Source: Syncephalastrum monosporum B8922 (Eukaryota > Mucoromycota > Mucoromycetes > Mucorales > Syncephalastraceae). Taken from it: a stretch of DNA of 64,000 nucleotides. The stretch covers positions 1-64,000 of the forward strand of contig JNEN01001226.1 in the NCBI GenBank assembly GCA_000697355.1, in the 5' to 3' direction. Numbering within the stretch: the stretch's first letter is position 1; the number at the start of each line of letters is the position of its first letter. The notes beneath the pieces are model-generated. The model had not been told where the DNA came from, did no database searches, and worked only from the letters and a program-made list of their open reading frames with translations. Both the position numbers and the translations under genes were made by a program. Below are positions 44,166-55,572 of the stretch, piece after piece.

Positions 44166-46461
44166 TTATTCTGCCACAGTAAACATCATTCGCTGCTTGC
44201 GACGCATCTCGCGCTCAGCCTCCTTCTTTTTCTTCTCGATGATTCGCAACAGATCGCCGTCATCGTCCGAGTCGTCCGAGTCGCTCGAGCCGTTGTCCTG
44301 TGGCTGGTCTGTATCTGATAGGTCATCATCATAGTAGGAATAGTTGTAATTCCTATGAGGTGGCCTCTGTTGCTGCTGATGTTGCTGTAGGGGGTTGATG
44401 GAGGAGGAGGATGCCGGTGGCGGGGCGGGAGGGGACTGATAGTTGCGGTAAGGGCTGCTGTAGCCGCTCATGGCCGTCGAGGCAGATGTGCTTGCCATGG
44501 GCTGAAGAATATGAGTGGGTACATTTGCGGGAATCGGAGGAGGCGTGGAAGTAGTGGCCAACTGCTGTTGTTGCTGCTGCTGCTGCTGTTGGAGATGGTA
44601 TTGGTATGGCTGCTGAGGATGATATTGTGGTTGGGCTTGGGGCTGAGTTTGCTGCGGGGGTGGGTGATTATTATATGAGTAGGTGGGGAGCGTCTTGGAA
44701 TGGCGTTGCTGTGGGTTTCTATATTCGTAGGCGGCTTGCATCATGCGATCAGTCGCGTAAGTGTCGGTGCCTGGCGTCGGCCCTGAGGCACCGGGTGGAT
44801 GGATGAGGAGATCTGGGGTGGAAGAAGACCGATTGAGAAAGCTAGCTCCGATGGCAAGATTCACAGCCGAGCCGTTGCTCATTTGCCGCTGGTGCTGCTG
44901 TTGGTGCTGCTGAGGTTGTTGATGGTCGGTCGCGGAGTGATTGGTCGTGGAAGATAAATTACGGGAAAGTGTGGGCGGAGGCTGGTCGAAAGATTGGCTC
45001 GAACGCCACGACGCCACCGAGTGGCGCGACCGGTCGGAGGTTCGCGACACATTCGAATCGGAGCGTATGACACCATTATTATTGTTACTATTATTACTGG
45101 GGCTAACGCTGCTGTCAGTTAGATGTGTGTTACGCATCGTCATGGTGATGGTTGACAGAGACGCAGAGGATCGATTGCGACGGTGTGACTCGTACGAGGG
45201 TCGCTGGGACGATAGAGAGGGGCGAGGTTCGCTTTCGGTATCGTCATCCATAATCAGCATTTGCTCGCTCTCGTCCTCGTCGTCAATCGGGACAGCAGCG
45301 CGCGGCCAGGTACCGATCGTAATCGGCAAGTCCACCGATTGACTCTCCACACTTGACTTCTTTTCATTGACGTAGACGTGGACGCGAAGCTTGTACTGAA
45401 CCTTAACAATCTTGCCTCGGTACTGGATGGAGGGCGGGGTGGAGGTCGGGATCAAAAATTGGGTGCGCAGCAGCTGGGTGTAGTTGGCAGCTTCGGTGAT
45501 ATCCACGTCGTGTTCCATTGACTTGAGAACATCTTCCTTGCCGAAAACATTCTTGGTGCTTGCAAAATCAACACAGCGTAGTAAATCGACTTTGACGGCT
45601 TTGTTCCTTGACAGCGCGGTGTAGTGTCGTATGAAGATAGTGAGGGGTATGATATCACCTATCGGAAAGACATGCCAAGGTGTAAGCGCCCCTGGAAGAT
45701 CTTTCGGAAGCCCATTTCACCACTTGTTCTTACCTCGAGTGAAACCAAAGCGCGGGATCGTCGCCTTAATTTGACACTGGTGCGTTTTGCTACCTTTTCC
45801 CAAGGTAAAGTTGCCTGCTTGCTCGCGCGAACGTGTGAACTGACTGGCGGTGATGTCGACAAACTCAAGGATGGGTACGCTATATTCGGCTTTGGCAGAT
45901 AGTGACTCAGGTACCATGGGACGGTCATGGACGGCCGTCAATGAATACCGAATGTGAGCCTTCTTCTTGCCAAACTAGACACAAGGAGGAACCAATATTA
46001 TGAATATACATATATGCAAGAAAGAAAGTAGTATTCTTTTTTTTTTTTTTACCTCCATGCTGCTAGGAAGGTCAAGGCCATCTGGGACCTGAAACTCAAA
46101 AAGAAAGGTGTATTCCTTCGCTTCGAGAACATGGGTCTTGCCAGGTGCATCCGACACCTGAATGAGTTCCGTTTTCTCGAAGAGTGAAATGGATTCCTTC
46201 TCCTTAATGTTCAAAAAGACTTCGCCTGCAAAAGTAAGCCGAATGTGATTCGTCTTGGTTGGGCTCTTGGGATGCACAATGATGGCACCTACACAACAAC
46301 AATAACACAAATAATATGTACGCATATATTATGGTCAGAACTCTGTAGCGTGCCTATCCTATATGCTGAGTACCCTTTATAGTCTCGCCTGGAAAGTAGA
46401 ACTTCTCATCGAAAAGACGTATATCAAGTGTCTTTGTGTTGGATCGTATACGTGGTCTCAT
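44166..46461 (-). CDS. Alpha-arrestin (ART-like trafficking adaptor)
   Basis: Alpha-arrestins recruit Rsp5/NEDD4-type ubiquitin ligases to plasma-membrane transporters for endocytosis. Exons are 46461-46374, 46288-46053, 45974-45734 and 45658-44166, for 685 residues. The N-terminal arrestin fold is seen in LDIRLFDEKFYFPGETIKG, GAIIVHPKSPTKTNHIRLTF and PDGLDLPSSMEFGKKKAHIR. The second fold includes GFTRGDIIPLTIFI and YKLRVHVYVNEKK with VDLPITIGT. The remaining ~370 residues are Ser/Gln/Pro-rich with a polyGln tract and an acidic stretch, ending in a charged helix (RIIEKKKKEAEREMRRKQR). I see no PPxY motif; LPTY is the nearest. The start is the Met before RPRIRSN; an upstream frame exists but is Phe/Pro-rich and unlike the family. 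Confidence 0.85.
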
Positions 46462-46628
46462 GCAGAGATGATCATGCAAATGCAAGAAAGGAAGGAAGGG
46501 AAAAAGGGAAGAGAAATAGGGATACGGGCTGACCACATTTGTGCCTCCTCACACCACCAAATTCGGACAATTACGACCGCGCCTCTTTTTTTCCCAACTT
46601 TGTTTTACATAGCCATTATCACACTATA
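46462..46628. promoter_or_regulatory. Shared promoter of the alpha-arrestin and NNF1-like genes
   Basis: 167 bp lie between two divergent start codons. The arrestin side has a pyrimidine-rich leader on the minus strand (46485-46510). No TATA box is obvious. Confidence 0.5.
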
Positions 46629-47527
46629 ATGGATCCCATTCCAAAGGGTGAACGTGCCACCAAACTTGATCACCTCAATACCAAATTCACGGAGAAGATT
46701 GTTTGGCTCATTCGGTATGGCATATCCTCGATGTATATCGTGCGCCCTGTTCACTCGAGCCGGCGTCTCTTTCTACCAGGCAATGGCAAGACACGGTGCA
46801 CTTTGACGATCCACGCAGAGACGAAGAATGGACGCAATCGATCGCTCCTCAAATGAGAGACTTTGCCGCAGAAAACCTCTTGGTACCTTTGCAAAGGAAA
46901 GCAAACACGGCTTTATCTTGCTTACTTTCCTGCTTAGGCAGAATACGAAAAAGTAATACAAAAGCGGCAAGTCGTCGAGAAACTGAACAAACTCGATGAA
47001 ATGGCAGTCGAGGCACAGAAACTGCCGTCCAAGTCAAGGTTTGTAAGGTCGAATGTATTTCGACGTGCACTGGGGCTCACGCTCCTTCCTTCTCCAATAG
47101 ACGCGTTCCCCAGCCGCGTGATGTGTATCGAGCGTTGCGCATGAAAGCGAAGGAAGAAGAAATGACGCGCCTTATCAACGAAGAACATGAGGTACATTTC
47201 ATGATAATTTCATGACGCATACTAAATCTCTCCTCGGACAGCTTAACCGAAAGAACAATGCCTTGATACGTGATTTGGCTGAAAAGAAGGAAAAACTTGC
47301 CCATCTTCGGAAAGGATCAGTCGCAGACTGCGAGGATTTCATGGAGGTAAAGAGAGCACTGAGCACTCTATTTACACAGAAAAAAAAAAGAAAGAAAGAA
47401 AGATAAATGAAACGGCATCGTAACCATCTATCGACAGAGCCTTCGCATTCTCGAGGAGTTTATGGACCCAGAAGACTTAAGCAGATTGACGACCGAACTT
47501 AGCACGACGCGACAACATACCGATTAG
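46629..47527 (+). CDS. NNF1: NNF1/PMF1-like kinetochore protein (Mis12 complex)
   Basis: The Mis12/MIND complex links centromeric chromatin to the microtubule-binding Ndc80 complex. Exons are 46629-46714, 46780-46882, 46938-47038, 47101-47191, 47242-47346 and 47438-47527, for 191 residues. Key resemblance: a helix ending in EYEKVIQKRQVVEKLNKLDEM, matching the family pattern of E-E-x-N-V-x-x-K-L-N-x-L-D. A short basic loop (PSKSRRVPQPRDVYRALR) follows. Then comes a coiled coil (EEHELNRKNNALIRDLAEKKEKL) like the PMF1 C-terminal coil. Gene structure (six short, phase-consistent exons) supports a real gene. The family call rests on motif pattern, not a search, so another coiled-coil protein is possible. 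Confidence 0.65.
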
Positions 47528-47814
47528 GTCGATACCAGCGATTCCCATCTTACAATGCACATAATACTGTACATATGTTTACATACTGCTTTTTCGAATA
47601 TCCTACTATCTATGCACGGACTATGCTATTGGAAAAAGAGGAAGAGGGCTTTCCTATGTAAAAACCACAAAAGAAAAGGGGATGGGGGGAAGACATGCAG
47701 TGTGATAAAATTGAGGTGTCGGTGCTTGTGTGTGAAACACCAGAAGATGCAGCGGGAAAGAATTGCGGTGATGCATTCCGGGGCAGGATTCAGCTCTGGT
47801 TTGTCTCGGGTTCC

Positions 47815-50800
47815 ATGGCACCTAATCCCACCACTGACTGGATCCAACTCCACGTAAGCTTACTTGTTGTCCCTTTATTCCTTCCGTGCGCATTCTCAAT
47901 GCTTCGTAATTAGGACCGCTTCTACAGGTAAACCTTCGTCATCGCCTCATACACCCGAGTTTGTTGTTCACTTTACTACGCGCGACAGGAAGCAGGAGGT
48001 CTACTCCCTCATGTGGGACCAGACTGACCTCTCCAAATTCCTCATTGCGGGTGCACAGAACGGTGGTCCTTTAGGTAGGCTCACTACAAGACAAGTGCTC
48101 GCTTCTCTGTTGACCTGTATATACAGCAATGATACGCGATGACCGTAAAGTGCTTTTGCTGCAGAAGCAGCAGCCTATCAAACCTATCATCTACATGTAC
48201 TCCTCTGCAGGAAAACTCATTGAACAGATCCAGGTACACGTTTGACTGCATGTGTCACCGCTCTTCACTCATTACACGTACTAGTGGGAGAAAAACCGCA
48301 TTATCGCCCTGGGATGGACGGACCTGGAGGAACTCGTCGTCGTCACAGACGACGGCAACGTGCGCCTGTATCCTCTTCATGGATCTTATACCCAGTTTTC
48401 TCTTGGAAAAGTCAGATCTTTACTACACATGCATGAACAGACAGATACTGATGAACTCACCCTATAGGACGCGCAAGATTACGGCCTCATCGACTGCCAG
48501 ATCTGGGGCGGCGGTTTGGTCGCCATGACAGGCCATTATCAGCTGATTGCTGTTACTAACTTTCTGGAGCCACGCCCGAAACGTTTGGCAGACACAAGCA
48601 AGTGAAGACGCCCCCCTCCCCAATTTTAACATGTCAGCTAACATGCTACAGACTTGATTGAGCCACCGCACAGCTGGACCATCATTCCACCCCAATATAC
48701 GCTGAGCCGACATGTAGAAGTGTTGATCGCCACAGGCTCCACTATCGTTGTGGTGGACAGCAAGGAGACCCAGGATCAGGTACGAGAAAAGCCCCGTGCG
48801 CTGGTATCCCCGCCGTACTAAATTTGCTTTTTTCTTTCAGCTCTTGCAACAAGGTCCCTTCACAAAAATGGCTGTTTCTCCCAACGGCAAGTTTCTTGCT
48901 CTTTTCACAGTGGACGGAAAGCTGTGGGTTGTCTCCACCGATTTCCAAAAGAACCTATCCGAGTACGCTACCAAGTCCAAGATACCCCCGCAGCAGCTTG
49001 TTTGGTGCGGTACCGATTCTGTCGTGCTCTACTGGGACAAGATCGTCCTGATGGTGGGCCCGTTTGGCGACTGGATCAAGTTTTCCTATGAGGACTCCAT
49101 CTTTTTGGTGTCCGAAGTCGATGGCGTGCGTATCATCAGTAATGACAAGTGCGAACTCCTCCAGAAAATACCTGGTAAGCGCTCGCTTTGTATACCGGTA
49201 CCTCCTGTTAAATTATTGCAGCTGCCACTGAGGAAATCTTCAAGATCGGCTCCACATCCCCTGCTGCCATGCTGTTTGATGCGCTGGATCACTACGAGGT
49301 TTATATCACAGCCAACTCCTTTTCTTCCTTTCTTATTGAACGCGCCTTTTTAGAGAAAAAGCCCGAAAGCGGACGAGAATATACGAAGCATCAAATCCGA
49401 TCTGGTTGATGCCGTCGATTGCTGTATCGAGGCTGCTGGATTTGAGTTCCAGTACCATTTTCAGCGAGCATTACTCAAAGCGGCCTCCTTCGGCAAATGC
49501 TTTTTGGAGCACTACAATGCCGACCGGTTTGTGGAGATGGCGCAATCTATCCGGGTTTTGAATGCGATACGTTATTTTGAGATCGGTATCCCCTTGACTT
49601 ATGCGCAGTAAGTCAAATGGTATCTGGGTAGACTGACTGGCTCATCTGAATATTAGGTACAAGCGAATGAGCAACGAGCAGCTAGTGGACCGACTCGTCA
49701 GGCGCCACCAACATGTCTTGGCACTGCGCATCGCAGAGTATTTAAACGTGCGGACAGACAAGATCCTTACCCATTGGGCTTGTGCCAAAGTAAGTTGTTT
49801 TGTTTTGTGAAGACCTGTTCTCACAGGCATCTAGATTAAAAACTCTTCTGATGATGAAGAGTCTATATGCCGTATCATCGTCGACAAGCTCTCCAGTAAT
49901 CCTGGACTCTCATATGCCGAAATTGCAAAGACGGCGTACAATGCTGGACAAACACGTCTTGCTACAAAGGCAAGTCGAATATGAGTAATCCTGTTTTGTT
50001 GACTCACCCATCACGCAGTTGCTTGATTATGAACCCCGCGCGGCCGACCAGGTTCCACTGCTGATCTCTATGCAGGAAGACGAAACAGCTTTAATTAAGG
50101 CTATAGATAGCGGCGATACCGATTTGGTGTACCTTGTCTTGTTCCATCTCAAACGAAAACTACCGCTGGGTGAATTCTTCCGCACGGTCAACAACAAGCC
50201 GCTTGCATGCAACCTGCTCGAGGTGTACTGTAAAGAGCAGGATAGCGAGCTTCTCAAAGATTTCTATTACCAGGACGATCGACAGATGGAGAGTGCCAAT
50301 GTCATTCTTTTGGAAGCCTTCCAGCATCAGGTAAAACCACACAAGAAGTAGGTGATGTTGTGTGCGAAACTCATACTGGTGCATAAGGACATACCGGAAC
50401 GTATCAGTCGCCTCAAGGTGGCCTCCAAGGCGTACCAAGAGAATCGCGATTATGTATTTGAAGCCAAGGTAAGTGCAAATGGATAAGTAACTAAATGTAG
50501 CTTATATTTCCGATATAGGCCACGGATGAAGCCGTGAAGCTATTGCATTTACAGCAACAACTTGAGAAAGACATTCACCAGTCATTTGTCGGCCTTTCGG
50601 TGAGCGAGACGATCTACAAATGCATGACAGAGGGCCAAGCATCCCGGGCATCCAAGGTGAAGAGCGAATTCAAGGTGCCTGACAAGCGTTATTGGTGGAT
50701 CAAGCTGCGAGCTCTGGTGGAGATTCGAGATTGGGAGAACCTGGAAAAATTTGCCAAAAGCAAGAAGTCGCCCATTGGCTATGAGGTATGACTTATCTAG

Positions 50801-51133
50801 CTGAGTATAAGTGCATCGATATCGACTCATCATGAACTTTAGCCATTCGTTGAAGAGTGCATCAAAGCCAGACAATACCAAGAAGCGAGCAAGTATATAC
50901 TGCGATGTGATCCACCCGTGCGACCCATGCTCTTCATCAAGATCGGTGCCTTCAAGGAGGCAGGTGAACAGGCTTTTAACAATAAGGACGTGGATGCACT
51001 TAGGTAAGTTTTGTGAAAGTATGATGGAATGAACTTTGACACAGGTGACCTCTATAGACAAGTGAGAGCCAAGTGCAACAATCATGTGGTAGCCCAGGAG
51101 ATCGATGCGTTGCTTGCACAACTGAATGCGTAA
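47815..51133 (+). CDS. VPS16: VPS16, core subunit of HOPS/CORVET
   Basis: VPS16 is a shared core subunit of the HOPS and CORVET tethering complexes at endosomes and vacuoles. Seventeen exons: 47815-47853, 47914-47927, 47989-48074, 48127-48233, 48285-48410, 48468-48597, 48652-48779, 48841-49174, 49222-49298, 49354-49607, 49657-49789, 49835-49969, 50019-50330, 50388-50468, 50519-50785, 50843-51003, 51058-51133. They give 819 residues, the family norm. The N-terminal beta-propeller has DRFYRKQEVYSL, FLIAGAQNGGPLAMIR and FLEPRPKRLAD. The C-terminal alpha-solenoid has DCCIEAAGFEFQYHFQRALLKAA, GLSYAEIAKTAYNAG and KLLDYEPRAADQVPLL. Two introns (48598-48651, 49970-50018) are GC-AG. Exon 2 is only 14 nt. 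The match to VPS16 is strong along the whole length. Confidence 0.96.
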
Positions 51134-51245
51134 AGTTGAGGTCGCTCATTCGGTAACAATGATAATAAAAATGATCGTGTTCAAACAATGCACAAGAAGA
51201 TGACAGAGGAAAGAGATAGTCGATATATGGAAACGAAAAGGGCGC

Positions 51246-52705
51246 TTAAATGTGAGAGAGTTCGACGACAAAGGCAGCGGCGAGCTTGGCAAATTCAGCC
51301 ATGTGCTCAAAGGATAGCTTATCGATGGTGTCTCCGGAAGTGTGAATATACTGATTTGAATCCTCAAACGCGCTCTCCATGACGAATGCAGAGGGGTAAC
51401 CGAACTTGCGCCAAGAAGCATGGTCGGAGCAAGCATAGCCGCACTGGGTCTCGACATAGGAAATGCTGGCATAGGTGTTGACAAGCTTCTTGATGAATTC
51501 GGTCAGCTATACAGAAGGTTATGAGTGAGTGTCTGGTGGCTAATTATTGTAAATCTTTTTTTTTTACCTTATCATCGACATAGTCCGTTGTGACGCCGAT
51601 CACTTCGCCACGAGCGCCAATGTAGCCGGTCATGTCAATCTGCATCATGGCGATGATATCGCGACCATCTTGATCGTACTGCTCTGCAACCGCTTGGCTG
51701 CCCAAGAGACCGCCCTCCTCAGCGCTGTACCAGTGGAACTCTACAGGGCGCTCAGGAGCAAACCCATTCTGAACCAAGCTCCGGAATGCCTCCAGAATAG
51801 TGACGGTACCACTGCCATCATCCTGAAAGAAAAAATAGAAAAGAAAAAGGCTTCAGCAGTCGCTTTGATGGTTGATATCTGGGACTCTTACATCGGCACC
51901 AGGAGCACGACCGAAACTAGGCAACCACATGTTGAGCGAGTCTTGGTGGGCGCTGATGATCACAGCTTCGTTGGAAAGGGTTTCGTTGGTGCCTTCGAAC
52001 CGTGCAATGATGGAGAATTGATCCCACTAAAACGACATGTCAACGGATGAACATATACATGGTATGTAGTGATTTACCTTGTGCTTGAACTCTTTGACGG
52101 AGATGGCCTCGTTATCGGCAGCAATGTCGCGGATTCTGCTTATCAGCCAGCGAGAGGACTTGGAACCCCACGAGGACTTGTAGTAACGGTTGTGGAATTT
52201 GGTGAATCGGGTGAGATGCGTCTTCATGTCGTCTGTGCGGATGTCCTTGATGAAGCGGTTGACTTCCTCCTGGTATGCAGGGGCGACGCTTGCAAGATCT
52301 ATGAATTATATTGTATGACCATGCATCAGACAATGTCCTAAATAGTTGATGTAATCACCTTACCATATTTAGACTCGCGCAGACTGGCCACTCTCCAGGT
52401 GCTGGAATCCGTTATGTCCATGAAACGGACGTTTTCGCGCTGTAGTCTCCTGATATCTGAGCCGGTCATCCACTGAGCGGGATATTGCTCGCTGCCAGGA
52501 AAAAGAAAATAGCGATATTGTATATCAGCTTATGGTTACATGCAAGGCTGAACAGGTATCTTTTTCACCTGAGTTGAATGAGCCGAAGCTCGGACATGTT
52601 ATCTCCAACAATGTCCTCGCCATTAATCTGCACATTGACGGACAGATCAGCCTTGACGAGCAAGCTCGAAGCCAGCAGCCCTAAGGCTAGCAAACATTTA
52701 TACAT
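51246..52705 (-). CDS. Secreted M28-family leucine aminopeptidase
   Basis: M28 enzymes use two zinc ions to remove N-terminal residues, often outside the cell. Exons are 52705-52569, 52491-52364, 52298-52078, 52026-51892, 51822-51568 and 51506-51246, for 378 residues. A signal peptide ([19 protein letters not shown]) and a propeptide-like region come first. The co-catalytic zinc set is complete: His in ISAHQDS, Asp in PGADDDGSG, the Glu pair in [10 protein letters not shown], Asp in QIDMTGY, and His in [17 protein letters not shown] segment supplies a likely disulfide beside an active-site region, as in the Aspergillus LAP1-type enzymes. The start is the Met of the signal peptide; the frame also extends upstream with Phe-rich sequence that is unlikely to be translated. 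Confidence 0.93.
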
Positions 52706-53589
52706 AATAGAGAGGAAGTAAAGCAAAGGGGATGGAAAGTGGAAAAAGAGGAAGGGAAAAAGGGTGAGAAAATGGTGCACCCCAGAGACGCCTCAGGTTT
52801 GCACCAGTGGGGTCTGCAAGTCTATGCTGCTTGGCCGTAACAACACACTCCGAATCCCAAACACTACGCTACACCTCGCTAAAAAAAGAAAACCTTTAGT
52901 GTCGCTACACCCGGCCTGGCTGTATTTCCTTTTTCTCGTCCAGTCTTGCCACCCGTACTCCATCGTTGGCGTGCATTCCTCCGTCGCTTTTCCTCTGTTC
53001 ATCCAACCCGAAATACCGTAACTGTAGCTCCTATTGATCATGCATGACGAAATTAGCCCTCCGGCGATACTTTTCTTTCTGTGATCGCAATACCGTCGCT
53101 GATAGAAATGCTAAATGACAAAGGGGATGTTCGACTAGAGGAGAGTCGGTTATTTAGATGCTCTGAAGGGGGACAAAAATATCCCCCCGGTAACTATATA
53201 AGCATCGATCGTGCCCAACTACGGCGAATATTGTGTATTCGCAGATAGCTGGATTGCTTTCGCTGACGACACTAATAAAAGGAGCGAACATACAGCGTTT
53301 ATTATTCTGTTGCCATCACTACATGTGCAGCTACCGTACATTCGTGGAGTGGCAGTAAATATGCCCTCATAGTTTTTGCATCATTCGAACATAAAAATTA
53401 CTGTCGGATGAACGCACACCTATGCCCCTTCTCGTCCCTACCGACCCATGTTCTATTTCTATACAATTATTGACACAAAAAGTCAGATCTGACACATATG
53501 CGCACATTTATATGCGCTGCGGACACACCCAAAATTCTTTCCAGCAGCTTTCTTTACGCATGACATTGGAAAACATGTGACGTATGGTA
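52706..53589. other. Intergenic region right of the aminopeptidase
   Basis: The left part is the aminopeptidase promoter. AT-rich sequence follows with no family-supported frame. Confidence 0.5.
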
Positions 53590-54810
53590 GGTAATTTGTT
53601 TTGATATTGTTGTTAAATCGCTCAAGGTATCCTGCTGCTACATCGCACATTTTACTTGAGAAGTCTTCAATTTCTACCTTTAAAATTAAGTTTGAAACAC
53701 TGGATAGGCAATGCTGTTCTGCGTTGCTATGGCAAAACTATAAATCCAGCGAACCATATTCGGCACCAATGTCCCTATATGATGCGGTCAAAACCGTGTG
53801 TCAGGCTTTGTCAGGTGAGCTCCAGTTCCATTCGTCTATGGTCTAGCCTTGCTAACACTTCTCTACAGCGCTGCTAATGTATGACCGATGGAAGCAGCTT
53901 CCTCACCACCAAATTTTCTTGAATGAATCTATCGCCGCCAACTGTGTTGCGTAAATCCGCCACACGGAAAGGATGTCCTTATGTGCTTTCCTAGTGCCTG
54001 TTGGTATGATATATGCGAGGTAAGATGATTGTCAAACTTGACGAAGCTGCATGAAGGCGTGTACATTTTACATAGGTTACTTTATCCACGGTCAGATTCA
54101 CAGCACAGCCTTGGCTGCAGAGTTCCTCGTTGGCACTCTCAACTTTTGCAAGACGGGGCACAGTTATGTTTTACTCCCAGAGGAGCCAGAGCCTTTTTTC
54201 TCATCTAGTTGAAGTCCGGAGATGGTCAGCCCTGTTGGCTTCTTTTCACTTTTCTTTTGTCACAAATGGCAGGATACAATTTTTCATGGCGACACCTTTA
54301 CTCTTTGCCTTTGTTCCTGTCAGCTGAATGCTGCTTTTTTTCTTGACCATGGCTCTGGGATTTACATGATTTTCTGCGTTTCCACACTCTCACAAGCTGC
54401 TCAGCACACAAATTTCGTGCTTTCGTATGTTTCGGCATCGGCTGATGCAGGTATAAGAGAAATGTAGAACCTATGAGCAGAAAATAATTCCAAAGTGAAA
54501 CTGAATTAAATGAGGAAGAAGGAATCAGTGTAAGAAGCTGCTGCCCATTTAGTTCTTATTTTTGTTACACGACGCAGCAAGCTTCCACATAAGAAGTTCT
54601 ACATACTTGCATATTCTGAAAGTTGACTTCCAGAGTTCGTTAAACTTTGTGGATAGTGAGTCTACAAATGGCATCTGTAAACATACACTGAAGTGCTTTA
54701 GAATGGTTTTCAGCCAAGCATTATTAGAAGAAGCTCCTTTTTCTTTTTTACCTTACTGTCTGTACAGTCTCGCAACATTAATCAAGCGGGAAGACAGTCA
54801 AGAATAGTCT
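53590..54810 (+). pseudogene. Decayed multi-exon coding stretch of unknown family
   Basis: Protein-like segments occur in order but cannot be joined into one frame. They are SLYDAVKTVCQALS, an intron (about 53815-53869) with GTGAGC and CTACAG, then LLMYDRWKQLPHHQIFLNES. After a frame break come GKDVLMCFPSACWYDICE and GYFIHGQIHSTALAAEF with KTGHSYVLLPEEPEPFF. After another break come DTIFHGDTFTLCLCSCQL and finally FRMVFSQALLEEAPFSF ending KREDSQE. The segments look like real protein rather than chance, with Cys/Trp/Gly spacing, but stops and shifts interrupt them. It could be a pseudogene, a fast-evolving gene whose introns I misread, or an eroded mobile-element gene. I do not recognise the family. 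Confidence 0.4.
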
Positions 54811-55572
54811 AACCAGGAATGCAAAGATGTTTAATCAGAGAAGGCAGTTTATTGAGAGGAAGGAGGGGGATAGAAAATGCGCTTAATATGGGGCTGAAGG
54901 AGGGCAGGAACGAGAGAATGGCCTACAAGAGGGCTAGAGTACGGAAGATAGCTTTGACTCAGTCAGTGGACTTCATGGCGTAGGCCAAGGCATACGCAGT
55001 ATACGCAGTTTTGGCTCATTTGCATTATTACCGAAAAAGACCCTGGCCCTGTGCACGAAAAGTCGGGTGTTCCCAGGTCGGGACCACAGTAGTAAGCGTT
55101 ACGTAGCACTGTAACGGTGGAATATATTTATTTTTTTGGTCACAGGTGAGCGTGTCCATTTTAAGCGGGAATCGGCGTGCATCAGAGATCATCGGGACAA
55201 AGGCGCCAACCACGAAAGAGGCATCATGGATGCAACCTTCTCATCTTGCATGAACACCTGACTATTTCCCACATGGGGCGCACCTGCCGCTCGCTCTGCA
55301 TGCGCCACCCGGTCTATTCTTCTTCAACTCTCGTTCGAACCAACTCCCCGCAATTTTTTTTCTTTTCTACATTTTTTCTGGCGTGTCCCTGCGGCTCCTC
55401 TTGCTGGCTCCTACCTTTCTCGAAATACCTTTTTTTCTTATTTTTGACCTCTTTCTTTACCTCTTCCACTCTTTATTCTGTGGAACCTTTGACATTGCGT
55501 TTGAAGATCTACTCGCCATCTCCTCCATTGACTGTTTGTCTCAACTTGCCTCGTCATAACGCATCGTACTTT
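54811..55572. other. Intergenic region and long leader before the HMG gene
   Basis: An A/G-rich patch (54840-54910) is followed by a strongly pyrimidine-rich region (55310-55480), probably the promoter and leader of the HMG-box gene. The frame upstream of its ATG is open but Phe/Ser/Cys-rich and is not taken as coding. Confidence 0.5.
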
